Source: Prorocentrum cordatum (taxonomy: Eukaryota > Sar > Dinophyceae > Prorocentrales > Prorocentraceae). From it: DNA of 64,000 nucleotides. Shown here piece after piece: positions 20,250-31,861 of the stretch (position 1 is the stretch's first letter; every line of letters starts with the position of its first letter). The stretch is from the NCBI GenBank assembly GCA_963575745.1, contig CAUYUJ010013891.1, positions 525,500 through 589,499 of the forward strand, given 5' to 3'. The translations under genes and the position numbers were made by a program. The notes beneath the pieces were generated by a model. It saw only the letters and a program-made list of their open reading frames with translations. It had not been told where the DNA came from and ran no database searches.

Positions 20250-21390
20250 CCTGCTCGGCAAGGTCCAGATTCTGGAGCAGGCGTTCAATGAGGAGCAGCT
20301 CGTTTTCGTCTGCGTCCAGGAGGGTCGCGCACGCGCCGCCGAAGTGCGCCGAGGCCTCCACTGCGCCGCACATGTCGGCGCGGCGGGCAGCCGGGGCGGG
20401 CGCGGCTGTCAGGCGTGGGTTCGCGCAGCTGCCCGATGCCGCGCCCGCCCCCCGCGCGGCGCCCTCCAGTCGCCTCTATGGGCGACGAGCGGGGGGGGGG
20501 CGAAGGGCGCCCCGTGCATTCTCGTCGGCGCCCATGCGCCGAGTGACCGCGCTCCCGCTGCCGAGCGGGAGGCCTCCGGGGATTCCCTGCTCGAGACGCT
20601 GCTGGCGCTTCGTGGCCGCGCCCCGCCCGCCGAGATGTCCCTGGGCATCGAAGCGAACGGCGGGGCTGGTGCCGATCGTTCCGGGACAGCGGGCGCCTGC
20701 GATTCGGAAGGATTTGCGGCCGGCGACTCCGACCTGCTCTCGGTGCTCGTCTGCCTCCACCTAGCTGCCGCCAGCGCGCCCCGGCGCGCGGGCTGCGCGT
20801 GGCGCTCCGGCGCAGAGCTCGCGCCCCGTGTTGACTTCGTGCGCGGGCCCTCGGGCGAGCTGTCCGGCGCGCCCTGTTCTCGCGCCCCGCGCGACGTGCA
20901 GCTTTCTCTCGCGGCCGAGGAAGACGATCGTTTCATCGCGGCTGCGCCCGGCACGTTTGCGCCCCTCGCGCGCGCGCGCCCGAGCCCGACGTTTCCCAGC
21001 TCGACGAGTGGCGGCGCGGCGACCCAGCCCACGCTGCGTCTGCAGCAGGCCCCCATTGGCGCCTCCATCGACGGGAAGACCCGGGCGACGATGTCGCAGG
21101 CGCGCGCGGCCGCCCGCGAGGTTTTCGGCCGGTCAGGGGACCGCCCTCGCCAGCCGTGGATATCCGAAGACATTGGGTCGACATTGCGCCCGCTGGCGCC
21201 ACCGCGCAGAGTCGTGCGCGCCTCCGGCCGAGAGGCGCATCGAGCGCGCTTCCGTGGGGTCTTCTTCGGCTGGGCTGCGCGGCGCACGGGCGTCTTCCAC
21301 GCGGCCTCGTCGTCTCAATCGCTTTTGCGGGCCGCGCGCTGCGCGCTTGGCCGCTTCGACGCGTCGAGTTGCAGTGGCGCTAGCTGAATG
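20250..21390 (+). pseudogene. LINE C ORF2 endonuclease start and linker
   Basis: The frame at 20253-20430 reads LEQAFNEEQLVFVCVQEGRA then GCQAWVRA, matching the N-terminal strand of LINE AP endonucleases in which QExR supplies a catalytic Glu. Further on, QPWISEDIGSTLRPLAPPRR (~21150-21210) matches the [WY]ISEDTW..RR linker between endonuclease and RT. The intervening ~650 bp is open in one frame but Ala/Arg/Pro-rich and weakly recognisable. Confidence 0.5.
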
Positions 21391-21689
21391 CCGTGGCCTG
21401 GAGTCTCTGCCGGCGGCTCGCCTACCTCGCCCAGCGTTCTGTTCTTCCGACCGACGACTCTTTCTCGAAGACGAGGCCCGCTGGGCCCAGTGCCCCGCTG
21501 CGTGGGGCGACTGGTCAGGCACTGTCGGCGCTGCGCGATGACTCAGCGGCCGGGTCGCTAGCTTGGCAGAACCACCCCGCGCTCCTCATATCCGACGCAT
21601 TGTTCAGCTCGGAGGCCCGCCGGCGGAACGGCGAGTCCAGTGGCGGGAGCATTCCCGGGAAGGGGCACTTGCAAAACATTTTGCGAAGT

Positions 21690-24600
21690 TCGCGCGCGTG
21701 AGTCATCGCGCGCGCGCGCGCCGAATCCCCATGGATTTCATGGCCCGCAGGGATGCCAGAATCGCGCGCCCCGAGAACAACGAAAGCACACGGTTTTGCA
21801 ACAGCAGTTTGCAAGATGCGTTGCGCTCGCGTTATTGCAAATTCTTTGGGGAACCATCGTTTTCTCTCGCAGTGTTGACCGCGCTCGGCAACGCAGGACT
21901 TGTGCGCCGCATGTCGAAATCATCCGACCGCCCTGGCTCGATTGCTGTGGGGCGCGATCCGTGTCAAATATCGCCATGCGGGCCAGCCTCGCGCGTCTGC
22001 CGCGCGCGCGTCGGACTCCTTCCCAAACCATCATCGCCGACGTGAGGGCGCCGTCATCGTCGTCGGCGTGATCAGCGTCGGCGCCTCCAGCGGCCTTGCC
22101 GTCGCCGTTGCCGTCGTCGTCGCCAGCGTCGCTACTGTCACCGTCGCGTCTGCCGGCCCCGACGTTGCCATGATGCCGCGCCCGCCCAAGTGGCCGACTC
22201 GCACTGAAGTGCCCGTTGAGAAGTGCCCAGGTGTCAGCGCCGCCGCGACTGCGTCGGTCGCGCCAAGCTAGCTGCCCGCTGCACGCGCGAGCACGCGCGG
22301 GCTAGCGCGGTCGCAGAGATGCACCCGCCAACGCCGAGCACTCATCGCAATCGTCACCGCGTGTGTCTTGCAAAACAAGTGGCTGGTTGGTGGGCGAGAT
22401 GGTTGCGCGAGCAGTGGACTTGGCAAGTGCGAGTTCCACAAGTGAAGTCTTCCGTCTAAAGCGTCAGAATATGCCCCCCGGCGCCCCCCCAGAGGTTAAT
22501 GCCCATGGGCCACCCTTTCGCGTTGCAGTGTGCGCGTGGTTCCCCCCGCCTTTCATCCCTCGCGAAAATATCATGCGCGAGCATTCGTCTATCAAAAATC
22601 AGCAGTTTCCAGACAGATTTTGAGAAATGGGGCGGGGTGCACGCGCGCTTCGTCGCGCGCCCATGCCGGAAAAGTTCAAACGCCCGGGTTTTCGCGTGGA
22701 GTTCGCAACCGCGAGTCTTGAACACATGCAACAGACAACACATGGTTTCGCAACGAGAGTTTTCAAAGCAAGTTGCGCCCGCGATGGAATGTTGCCAAAT
22801 GGGCTTCTTGAGCGCGCATGTCGAATGGTTCGACAACCTTTGCGCGCGTGCTGTCGCGAGAATCCAACGCAACAGATGGGGCGACGCGCGCGCGCGTCGT
22901 CGCGCGCGCGTGCCAAAATCCGCCCCAAACCGTAGATTTCGCGCGGATGTAAAAAATGCGCGCCTCGATCGGGCGCAAGCGCATGGCTTCGCAAGGATGG
23001 TTTTCAGAACAATTAAAAACAACGCTCGCTCTTGCTGACTCTCGTGCTCATAAGAGCACAATTTCCAGCGTGTTCATCAAATCCTGTCAAGCGGGCCTCT
23101 CGCGCCGCGTGCCGCATTCATCCGAGCGCCCTCGCGCGCGCGCTGTCGGGGGAGGGGAGGGCGCAATTCGCGGGAATTGACGCCGCGCGGGGCACTCGCG
23201 CGAGTCGGCCGCGCGGGCCTGTCGCACTCTATCAAAAACCTTCATCGCCGACGCGAGGACATCGCCATGGTTTCGGCGGGCGCGATCAGCGTCGGCGCCA
23301 TCGTCGCCGTTTTCATTCTCGCGCCTACCGTTGTCGGTGTCGCCATGATGCCGCGCCCGCCCAGGTCACCGATTCGTGCTGAATTACCCGCTGGGGAGCG
23401 CCCGCCGGTCAGCGCCGCCGCCGCCGCGTTGGCCGCGCTAATATTGTTGGCCGCAGCGCGCGCCAGCATGCGCGGTCTAGCGCGACCGTAGAGATGCGCC
23501 AGCCAACGCCGAGCACTCATTGTAATCGCCGCCGCGCTTGCCAAAATCACGTGCGACCTTGAGGTTCGAACGTCCTTGCGCGAGGCCTATTGCAGTGATC
23601 CTCTGCATACAACGCGGCGAAGTGGACGCCCGCCCGTCGTCGCGCGTGCGCCGATTTTTTTCCGAAAGCCTTAGGTTTCTGAAGAATCGAGTGTCCTGGG
23701 AACACTTAAAACATAATGGTTTTGCCGCGTCAGTGTTTAATCAAAGATTGCGATCGCCCTCTTTCTCAAGTGGAAAATCAGCGTGCCACTATTTCATTTA
23801 ATTCTGCCACGCGGACCTTTCGCGCCGCGCGTCGACATCATTCGGGCGCCCTTGCGCGCGTGCTGGGGGCAGGATCCGCGTCGAATAACGCCATGCGCCT
23901 CGCTCTCGCGCGTCGGTCGCGCTCGCGTGTCGAACTCCATCCAAACCTTCATAACAGTCGCGAGGGAACTGTCGTCGTCGTCGGCGCGATCAGCATCGGC
24001 TCCGTCGCTGGCCGCGCCGTCGCCGTCGTCGACATCGTCACCAGCGTCGCAACTATCATCGTCGCGCCCGCCGTCGTCGACGTTGCCGCGACGCCGCGCC
24101 CGCCAGAGTGGCCGGCTCGCACTGGAGCGCCCGCTGGGAAGTGCCCGCCGGCCTGCGCCGCCGCGGCCGAGTCGGTCGCGCTAAAATAGCCGGCCGCTTC
24201 GCGCGCGAGCGCGCGCGGGCTAGCTCGGTCGCAGAGATGCGCCAGCCAACGCCAGGCCTTCAACGCAATCGACGCCGCCTGCGTTTTGCAGAGCAGGTTG
24301 CGGGCGGGTGGGCGAGGTGATTGCGCGAGCAGTGGTGTTGACAACGGCGAGTTTCACACGTTAAATCTCCATTCTCAACATATCAGGATCTACTCCACCC
24401 CGAGCTCACCGGCCACGCTTTCGCATTGCAGCTTGAACGTGGTTTCGCCCTTTGGTCCACCATAAACGCAAGCTCATGACGCCCGGGCCAGGCGGGCGTC
24501 GCCCCCCCCCCGCCCATCATCCTCTGCAACAAATGTGATGCGATCGCCTCCTGTCATAAATCATGAGTGTTCAAGAATCCCCCGCAGAAGACGAGGCGGC

Positions 24601-25600
24601 GCGCGCGCGCCGTCGCGCGGGGTTCCGCGAGGATTTCGAAAATGAGCCCACCGAAAACAGGAGACGAAAAACATGGTTGCGCAGCGGGAACTCGCGCCCC
24701 GCATACATAAATACACATGGTTTCGCAACGGGAATGTTCAAAGCAACTCGCTTCCGCGCCTCTGCGAATTCTTAAGCAAACAATCGTTGTCCCAAGATAT
24801 TCTTCAATAGCTGCCATCAAACGGGCCTTTCGCGCGCGCGCGTCGAAATCGCTCGAGCTCCCGCGCGCGCGCCGGCGCGAGAATCCCCGGCAAAAATAAC
24901 GGGGCGACGCGCGCGCCGAAATCCGCGCGGCTTCCAAATTCGAGTGTCGCGAGAACATATAAACAATACATGGCTTTGCAATGTGGGTTTGCCAAAAATG
25001 CTTGCGCTCGCGCTCCTGCGAGTTCTGGAGAACTCGAAGGCTCTTCAACATTTGCCTTGCATTCGGCCAAAGGGGCCCCTTGCGCCACGCGTCGCAATTA
25101 TTCGAGCGCCCTTGCGCGCGCGCTGGGGTGGTGCGCGATCCGCGTCAAATGGTGCCGCGCGGACCGCTCTCGCGCGTCGGCCGCGCGCGCGTGTCGAAAT
25201 CCATCCAAAACTTACATTGCCGACGCGAGGGCGCCGTCATCGTCGCCGGCGTGGTCGGCATCGGCGCCGTCGCTGGCCGTGCCGTCGCCGTTGTCGTCGT
25301 CGCCGCAAGCGTCGCTGCCTTCATTGTCGCGTCTACCGTCGTCGACGTAACCGCGGCGCTGTGCCCGCCGACGTCGCCGACTCGCGCTGAAGCGCCCGCT
25401 GGGAAGCGCCCGGCGGCGCTGCCGCAGCCGCGTCGGTCGCGCCAAAATACCCGGCCGCTGCGCTCGCAAGCATGCGCGGGCTAGCGCGGCCGTAGAGATG
25501 CGCCAGCCAACGCCGCAGCCGCGTGGTTTTTGCGAACCAAAAAGCGGGCTGGTGGGCGGGATGATTGCGCGAGCAATGGCGTGGAGAACTTACAGTGAAC
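21690..25600. repeat. CG-rich interspersed repeat family, about four diverged units
   Basis: Two landmarks recur. The first, (G)CCGACG(C/T)GAGGGCGCCGTCATCGTC, lies near 22037, 23250, 23955 and 25219. The second, AGAGATGC(A/G)CC(A/C)GCCAACGCC, lies near 22316, 23491, 24235 and 25495, usually followed by GTTGCGGG(T/C)GGG...GCGCGAGCAGTGG. Upstream of each are CGCGCGTCGTCGCGCG hairpins and the phrases ATGGTTTCGCAA and CATGTCGAAATC. Units are 0.75-1.3 kb. No accepted gene. Confidence 0.8.
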
Positions 25601-26235
25601 AGGAATTACTCGCACCTCGCAGATGCGACGTCTATCGCGCAACATACATTGCACAACGTAGACTGCTCCGCGTCGATTGCGCCGCATACATCCTCCTTGA
25701 TAAAGGCTGAATCGCCCCCCCCCCCCCCCCGCACGCGGAGTTGATGGCGCCCCTTTTCCGTGATGCAAATTGCACGTGGCTCTGTTCAATCTTCCACCCT
25801 AGCTGTGCGTTCGTACCGCCCCAAGCAGGCCGGCATCGCCCCCCCCTCGTCCTCTGCAAGAAAAATACGCGCGCACGCTCGCTGATTATATTGCAGAGTT
25901 GCAGACATTTCCTGCGAAAAGCTGGGCGCGCGCGTACAACAATCATTTATGTTCTGGTGTTTTCGCAAGGATGTCCAAAACGAGCGCCCCGATACCGTTT
26001 TTCAGCTCACATTGTTCCCCACATCCAAAGTGGGGTTCGTGTTTTTCTCTGGACACCCCGCGCAGGAACAGGAACCCACCATCATCATCACTCATTCCTC
26101 ATTCATTCACTCACTCATCATGCCTCACTCACTCACTCACTCACTCACTCGCTGACTCATCAACATTCACATCTGATGATGATGAGTGTGCGCGTGAGAG
26201 AGTGTGATGGTCATCGTCATCACCAGTCAGTCAGT
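25600..26235. other. Junction region with poly-C and CACT microsatellites
   Basis: An 18-base C run lies near 25713, followed by the tail phrases of the CG-rich family. 26075-26230 is CATCAT/TCACTCAC simple sequence. No gene is recognised. Confidence 0.55.
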
Positions 26236-26240
26236 CAGTC

Positions 26241-26660
26241 ACGTGAATTGCGAGGAAGTCTCAAGCGGGAGCCCCCTCCCTATGGGGCCCGCGGATCACG
26301 TTACTAATCCGAGCGAGTCATCAAATTCCTGTATGTGTCGCCACTTTTGGGCCCTCGCGCTGCCAAAACGCCACTCCCAGGCCACATCTGTGAGTGAATT
26401 GCGAGGAAGTCTCAAGCGGGAGCCTCCTCCTCATGTTACTGATCCGAGCGGGTCATCACATTCTTTTAATTGTCGCCACTTTTGGACCCTCTCGCTGCCA
26501 AAACGCCACTCCCAGGCCACATTTGTAAGTGAATTGCGAGGAAGTCTCAAGCGGGAACCCCCTCCCTATGGGGCCCGCGGATCATATTATTAATCCGAGC
26601 GGGTCATCAAATTCTTATAAGTGTCGCCACTTTTGGGCTTTCGCGCTGCCAGAACGCCAG
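26241..26660 (+). repeat. ~140-150-bp tandem repeat, three units
   Basis: GTGAATTGCGAGGAAGTCTC starts at about 26241, 26394 and 26530. Each unit continues with AAGCGGGAGCC(C/T)CCTCC, a CCGAGCG(A/G)GTCATCA stretch and TGTCGCCACTTTTGG...CGCCACTCCCAGGCCACAT. The third unit runs directly into the next repeat. Confidence 0.85.
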
Positions 26661-26840
26661 TCCCAGGCCACATTTTGAATGCCTGGAACCAAGTGTAGGC
26701 CACTTCGTGTTTTTCGTGCTCCCAGAACACCACTCCCGGGCCACATTTTGAATACCCGGAGCCAGCTGTAGGCCATTTTGTGTTTTTCGTGTTCCCAGAA
26801 CACCATTCCCGGGCCACTTTCTGAATGTCCGGAGCCAAAG
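26660..26840 (+). repeat. ~73-bp minisatellite, ~2.5 copies (distant copy of the 51.7-kb array)
   Basis: The unit CCAGAACACC...GGGCCACATTTTGAAT...GGAGCCA..TGTAGGCCA matches the unit tandemly repeated at 51650-52275. It shares the CCCAGGCCACATTT phrase with the preceding 140-bp repeat, so the two probably share an origin. Confidence 0.8.
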
Positions 26841-26879
26841 CAGGAGTTCGCCCAGAGGATTTTCATGCGGGGTCTTTCC

Positions 26880-27775
26880 GTCGGAGTAATTTCATAGTTT
26901 TTTCTTTGAACAAAAATGCAGTTTGCTCCCGCGCCTTTGCGAATCCTTAGGAAAACCGGGGTCGTTTCCAACGTGTTCTTCGGTTGCCACCCGAAGAGCA
27001 TGTCGCGCGCGCGTGTCGAAATCGTTCGAGCGCCCCTGCGCGCGCGCTGTCGCGAGAACCCACTGCGCAAAATAAGACAAAGTGCGCGCGCGTGGTTTTG
27101 CAATGCCAGTGTCCAAGAAATCCAGCGCTCGCGTTTTTGTGAATTCTTCACCAGATGATGAGTTTTCCAACATTATCATTACGTTCTGGCAAATGGGCCT
27201 CTCGTGCCGCATGTCGAAGTCATTCGAACGCCCTTGCGCGCGCGCGTTGAATGGGGGGTACGATCCGTATCAAAGAGTACCAGGCGGGTCGCTCTTGCGC
27301 GTCGGCCGCGCGCGCATCTCGAACTTCTTCCAAGACCTCCATCGCCGACGCGAGAACACCGTCATCGTTGTCGGCGTTGTCAGCCTCGGCGCCGCCAGTG
27401 GCCATGCCTCCGTCGTTGTCACGTCACCAGTATCGCTACTAGCCTCATCGTCTCTACCGTTGTCGACGTTGCCATGATACCATGCCCGCTGCAGTCGCCG
27501 ATTCGCACCGAAGTGTCCAATAGGAAATGCCCAGCGGTCAGCGCCACTGCGGCCGCGTCGGCCGCTCCAAAATTGCAGGTCGCTGCGCGCGCGGGCATGC
27601 GCGGGCCTGCGCACTCGCACAGATGCACCAGCCAACGCCACACACTCATTGTAATCGCCGCCGCTTGCGTTTTACAAACCAAGTTGCGGGTTGGCGGGTG
27701 GGAAGATTGCGCGAGCAGTGGAGATATCAACAGCAAGTCCGGCAGCGCAAAACACACATGGCACCACATAGCGCC
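26880..27775. repeat. CG-rich family, single copy
   Basis: Same landmarks as the 21.7-25.6 kb copies: GCGCGCGTGTCGAAATCGTTCG (~27010), the CGACGCGAGAACACCGTCATC phrase (27345), GCACCAGCCAACGCC (27622) and GTTGCGGGTTGGCGGGTGG (27680). The minus strand is open for 116 codons here (27769 to 27419). Confidence 0.75.
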
Positions 27776-27789
27776 ACTTTTATTGTACA

Positions 27790-28165
27790 GTGTTTACATA
27801 TATATATATATATAAACAGCATATTACAACCGATTTCGCACCACGTATATTGCACCACTTTGTTTTGCACCTAAGCGGTACATCCTATAATGCATTGTTT
27901 TGGGTGCGCGCTACCAGCGCACTGATGCAACTGTTTATTTACTGATATGGTGAGAGGGGGGGGACATAAAAACCGGGATACGTGTGGGTGTGTGTATGTA
28001 TGTATGTATGTATGTATGTATGTATGTATGTATGTATGTATGTATGTTTGTATGCATGTATGTATGTATGTATGTATGTATGTATGTATGTATGTATGTA
28101 TGTATGTATGTATGTATGTATGTATGTATGTGTATTTATACATATATATATATATATACACATAC
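27790..28165. repeat. TA and ATGT microsatellites heading cassette 1
   Basis: (TA)n at 27796-27813, spacer, (ATGT)n at 27990-28130 with a few TTTG and CATG variants, then (TA)n at 28140-28158. It ends at ATGAGTAGGCC, the head phrase of cassette 1. Confidence 0.9.
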
Positions 28166-28632
28166 ATATGAGTAGGCCGGGGGGGGGGAAAATCAGTGCC
28201 GTCATCCCCCATGGCCGCCCCCCCCGAACCTTCGGGGGGTCACAGACACCCCGGGACTGCCCCGGGCCGCTTCCAAATTGCCCACGACAGGCCACGCGGG
28301 CCGTACAGATGGTCACGAAAGTCTGAAGAGGCCCCGGAGACGCCCAAGAGCGGCCGAAGAGGGCCCGTGAGGGCCCCAAGAGGGCCTTCAAGAGGCAACA
28401 ATCTGCCCATGTCCGTAGTAAAGCGTGAGTTTTCAGCATACTCGCTGGCTTCGTCTTCACAGTGCCCCAGACGCCCCCGCGGAGCCCCAACACAGCCCAA
28501 GAGAGACCCAAGAGGATCCCAGACGGCCCAAAAGGGTCGTCCTGTGGGGCTCACGGAACCCCCCAAGACGGCCCAAGACGCCCCAAAGCCGTCCCAGGAG
28601 GCCCCCAAAACGGCCCAAGAGGGCCTCGTTCG

Positions 28633-28670
28633 AAATCATGTTCCCGGAAGCCTCTCCGGGAACATGATTT
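28633..28670. repeat. Perfect hairpin, 16-bp arms
   Basis: Left arm AAATCATGTTCCCGGA, loop AGCCTC, right arm TCCGGGAACATGATTT. The arms are fully complementary. This is the reference copy of the recurring hairpin family. Confidence 0.95.
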
Positions 28671-29039
28671 CCACCTTCCGAGGACGCCCAAGAGGCCCAC
28701 AAGACAGCCTCAGCGAGGCCCCAGAGGGCCCGAGATGGCTTGAAGATGGCCGAAGAGGGCCCCGAGAGGGCCTTCAAGAGGCAAACATCGGCCCATTTCC
28801 TTTTTGTAAAACGTACATTTTCAGTATAATTACTCCTTTGCTTCGTCTTCGCAGTGCCCCAGACGTCCCCGAGGAGCCCCAAGACAGCCCAAGAGAGACC
28901 CAAGAGGGCCCAAGACGGCCCAAAAGGGTCGTCCTGTGCATGGGGCTGACGGAACCCCCCAAGACGGCCCAAGAGGCCCCAAAGCTGGCCCAGGAGGCCC
29001 CCAAGACGACCTCAGGGAGGCCCAAGAGGGCCTCGTTCG

Positions 29040-29077
29040 AAATCATGTTCCCGGAAGCCTCTCCGGGAACATGATTT
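29040..29077. repeat. Perfect hairpin, 16-bp arms (second copy)
   Basis: Identical in arms and loop to the hairpin at 28633, at the same place in the next satellite unit. Confidence 0.95.
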
Positions 29078-29518
29078 CCAGGTTCCCAGGACGCTCAGAC
29101 AGCCCCCAGAGGCCCCGGACACGCCGAAGATGGCCTCAGGACGGCCGACGACGCCGCCAAAACGCCCCGAAGCCGAAAATTATACATTTTCCAATGGTTT
29201 TTGAAGCATTTTTGCGCTCTCCCATGTTCCAACTCCCCACGGTCCCGGACCGCGTCAGAGGCCCTTCAGATCGCTCCAAGACGGCCGAAGAGGCTCCCAA
29301 GAAAGCCCAGAGACGGCCCAGGAGGCTCCCCAGATAAGTCAAGAGGGCCTCGAGAGCGCCCCAAGAGAGCCCCAATTGCGACCCAAGAGGGCCCGAAGAG
29401 CGCGACCTTTCAAGGTCTGAGAGGCTCCTAGGACGCCCCCGGAGGCCATCAAGAGGCTCCCAAGAAGCCCGGTGAGGCTCCCAAGAGGTCCCCCGGAAGC
29501 CCCAAAATGCCCCAAAGG

Positions 29519-29693
29519 TTGGGCGTTGCGTAATGGGGGGGTCATAAATGGGGGGGTGGCGAGGGTGGCCCGAAAAGGTACCCAAACGGTACCTAAACGA
29601 GCCCCCTGGGGCTCCGGAGGGGCCCGAAAGGGGCACGAAAGGGGACCGTTTCTGACCCCCCCATTTATGACCCCCCCATGAAGCCACGCCCAA
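29519..29693. mobile_element. MITE-like element with perfect 25-bp terminal inverted repeats
   Basis: 29533-29557 and 29655-29679 are exact reverse complements (each two G7/C7 runs around TCATAAAT/ATTTATGA). Outside them TTGGGCGTTGC and GCCACGCCCAA extend the complementarity with one mismatch. The interior is short and non-coding, with GGTACC..GGTACC and CCCCTGGGG pieces. No clear target-site duplication. Confidence 0.65.
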
Positions 29694-31030
29694 AAAGGGG
29701 CCCCCAGGGAAGTCCCCTGCGGGCCCCCAAGACCCTGCGGTAAATCGTATTTCCCAGATAGCTTTCCGGGAACATGATTCTTCCGCCCACCGCCCCAACC
29801 ATGTTTCCAATAAGCTTGCCGACAAGGCCAAAATGCGCCCCTGGTAAGCCCCCAGAGGCCCCCCCTCTGAAGAGAGCCGACCAAATATTATGCTCCCGGA
29901 GAGCTTCCCGGGAACATGATTCTCTATCTCCGAGCAGGCCCGGGGGGGGCCGCTGCCTGTTCCCCCTATTGGTGCCCACCGGGGGTTGCGGGGGGGGGGT
30001 CCTCCAGAGCTCCCGAGGCGGCCCGAGTCCGCCCCGAAGCAGGCCACGAAAGGCTAATGGAGGTCCCGAGAGGGCCCAAGATGGTCCCACCAGGCCCCGA
30101 AGACGCCCAAGATGCCCTCAAGACAGCCGACGAGGACTCCAACACGCTCCACGACGGACTCAAGAGGCTCCCCAAGAAGGCCCTGGAAGGCAATATTCAC
30201 ACATTTTCTGAGTGTTCTGGATTTTGGCGTTCTCGCTTTTCCCGCTTTCCAGCGCTCCCTCATGGTCTCGGAGGCCCTTCAGATCGCTCCAAGAGGGCCC
30301 ACGAGGCCCCGACGAGGGCCCCGCGACGGCCCAGGATGCTCCCCGGACAACCCAAGTGTGCCCCAAGAGCGCGCCAAGAGAAGGCCCAGAGGGGTCCCGA
30401 GGCGGCCGGGGCCCGCCCCGAAGCAGGCCACGACAGGCTAATGGAGGTCCCGAGAGGGCCCTAGACGGTCCCAAGAGGCCCCGAAGACGCCCAAGCTGCC
30501 CTAGACGGCCGACGAGGACTCCAACACGCTCCAGGACGGACTCAAGAGGCTCCCCAAGAGGGCCCTGGGCGTCAAGATTCACTAATTTTCCAATGGTTTT
30601 CGAAGGATTTAGGCGTTCTCGCTTTCCCCAGGTTTCCCGCTTCCCAGCCCTTCAGATCGCTCCAAGACGGGGCACGAGGCCCCCCCAGACAACCCAGCTG
30701 GGCCCCAAGAGCTCCCCAAGAGAGGGCCCTGAGGGGGACCGCCAACCGATATTTCGAGGTCTCTGGCCCTAGGCCGGCTGTAGGCCCCCAGAGGCCACCA
30801 AGAGGCTCCCACGAAGCCCCGTGAGGCGCCCAAGAGGCCCCCAGGAAGTCCCAAGAGCCCCCCAAGGGGCTCCCAGGGAACGCCCAAGAGGACCCCAAAC
30901 ACACCCCAAGAAATCATGCCCCCAGAAAACCTTCCAGGGACATGGTTCATCATGGGCCCGAGAGTTCCCGGAGGCCCCCAAGGGGACCCCAGGGAACGCC
31001 CAAGAGACCCCCCAACACATCCCAACAAAG

Positions 31031-31060
31031 CATGTCCCCAGAAGGCCTTCTGGGGACATG
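31031..31060. repeat. Perfect 30-bp palindrome (covariant hairpin copy)
   Basis: CATGTCCCCAGAAGG followed immediately by its exact reverse complement. Compared with the 28633 hairpin, two stem positions differ on both arms in compensating fashion (T-A to C-G and G-C to A-T). A related shorter palindrome is at 31378-31397. Confidence 0.95.
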
Positions 31061-31216
31061 GTTCATCATGGGCACGCGAGTCTGGAGGCTTCGAAGTACC
31101 ATCATGCTACACGAGAGCTGTCTGGGAAGTTGTTTGGGAACATGACTGATAGCCTTCTCGTGACCCTCCGCAGATCGTTTCGCACAAAGTTGTCCCAAGT
31201 GCCTTCTTGAACCGAC

Positions 31217-31340
31217 GACGACGACGACGAAACGACGAATGCGACGACGAATGCGACGACGACGACGACGACGACGACGGCGCGCCCCAATAGGCGACGA
31301 CGACATTACGACGACGACGACGACGACGACGACGGCACGC
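31217..31340. repeat. (CGA)n microsatellite in cassette tail
   Basis: GACGAC triplets interrupted by AATG and a GGCGCGCCCCAATAGG block. The corresponding tract of cassette 2 is at 36510-36625, with the same interruption (GGCGCGCCCCAAGAGG). Confidence 0.85.
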
Positions 31341-31531
31341 CCCAAGAGGCTCCCCAAGACGCCCCCCAAACCCATGCTCCCAGAAGGCCTTCTGGGAACC
31401 CGATTCATACGGCCTCCGCCCCCCTACACAACCATTTCCTCGAAGGCCTTTCGGAATATGCAGATTGGCATGCGCGGACTGTGGGTCCGCTACTTCAGTG
31501 GAGCAGTGAATTTGTCAAGGCCTGGGGTCTG

Positions 31532-31572
31532 CTAGAACCTGAGCGCGCGCGAAGCGCGCGCGATGGTTCTAG
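31532..31572. repeat. Cassette-end hairpin, copy 1
   Basis: CTAGAACC and GGTTCTAG form 8-bp outer arms; inside are TGA, GCGCGCGC, a GAA loop, GCGCGCGC and GAT. It is followed at once by a (TA)n run. The preceding phrase CTACTTCAGTGGAGCAGTGA is shared with copy 2. Confidence 0.9.
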
Positions 31573-31861
31573 TGTGTATATATATATATATATGTACATA
31601 CACATCGGAGTAGGCCAGGGGGGGCCGGGCCGGTGCCACCCTCCCCCATGGGCGCCCCCCGGGACCTTAGACGCCCCGGGACTGCCCCGGGCCACTTTCA
31701 AATTGCCAACGACAAGCCGCGCGGGCCGTACAAATGGTCAAGAAAGCTTCAAGAGGCCCCGAAGACGCCCAAGAACGCCCCAAGAGGGCCCGAGACGGCT
31801 TGAAGATGGCCGACGAGGGCCTTAAGAAGGCCTTCGAGAGGCAAAAATCTTCCCACTCCCT

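Larger units (their letters stand above)
19013..21690 (+). mobile_element. LINE C: spliced-leader-headed LINE remnant (ORF1 + endonuclease + linker)
   Basis: In order on the plus strand: DinoSL relic, ORF1-like sequence with a CxxC motif and coiled coil (19120-20170), an AP-endonuclease-like start (20250-20430) and the post-endonuclease linker (21060-21690). No RT is present; the sequence passes into CG-rich repeats at ~21690. Multiple frameshifts show it is dead. LINE A and LINE B carry the missing RT and RNase H types elsewhere, but nothing shows they come from the same copy. Confidence 0.6.
28420..29180 (+). repeat. Two ~386-bp satellite units
   Basis: The landmark GTAAA(A/G)CGT..(A/G)TTTTCAG(C/T)ATA lies at 28420 and 28806, followed in each by CTTCGTCTTC.CAGTGCCCCAGACG. 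The same unit occurs three more times at 31862, 32265 and 32656. Confidence 0.85.
28166..31600 (+). repeat. Higher-order satellite cassette 1
   Basis: Order: head (GAGTAGGCC + G-run, then CCGGGACTGCCCCGGGCC), two ~386-bp units (28420-29180) each with a hairpin, further diverged family units (29180-30900), hairpin-bearing blocks, a CGA tract (31217-31340) and a tail ending in a CTAGAACC...GGTTCTAG hairpin and a (TA)n run. Most of it consists of CCCAAGAGGCCCC-like blocks, the reverse complement of the 13.2-kb array. No gene is accepted within it. Confidence 0.75.

Noticed and set aside
20344-21387. Single 347-codon gene
   Set aside because: Most of it is GC-driven; the recognisable parts are LINE endonuclease and linker pieces, so it is treated as part of LINE C.
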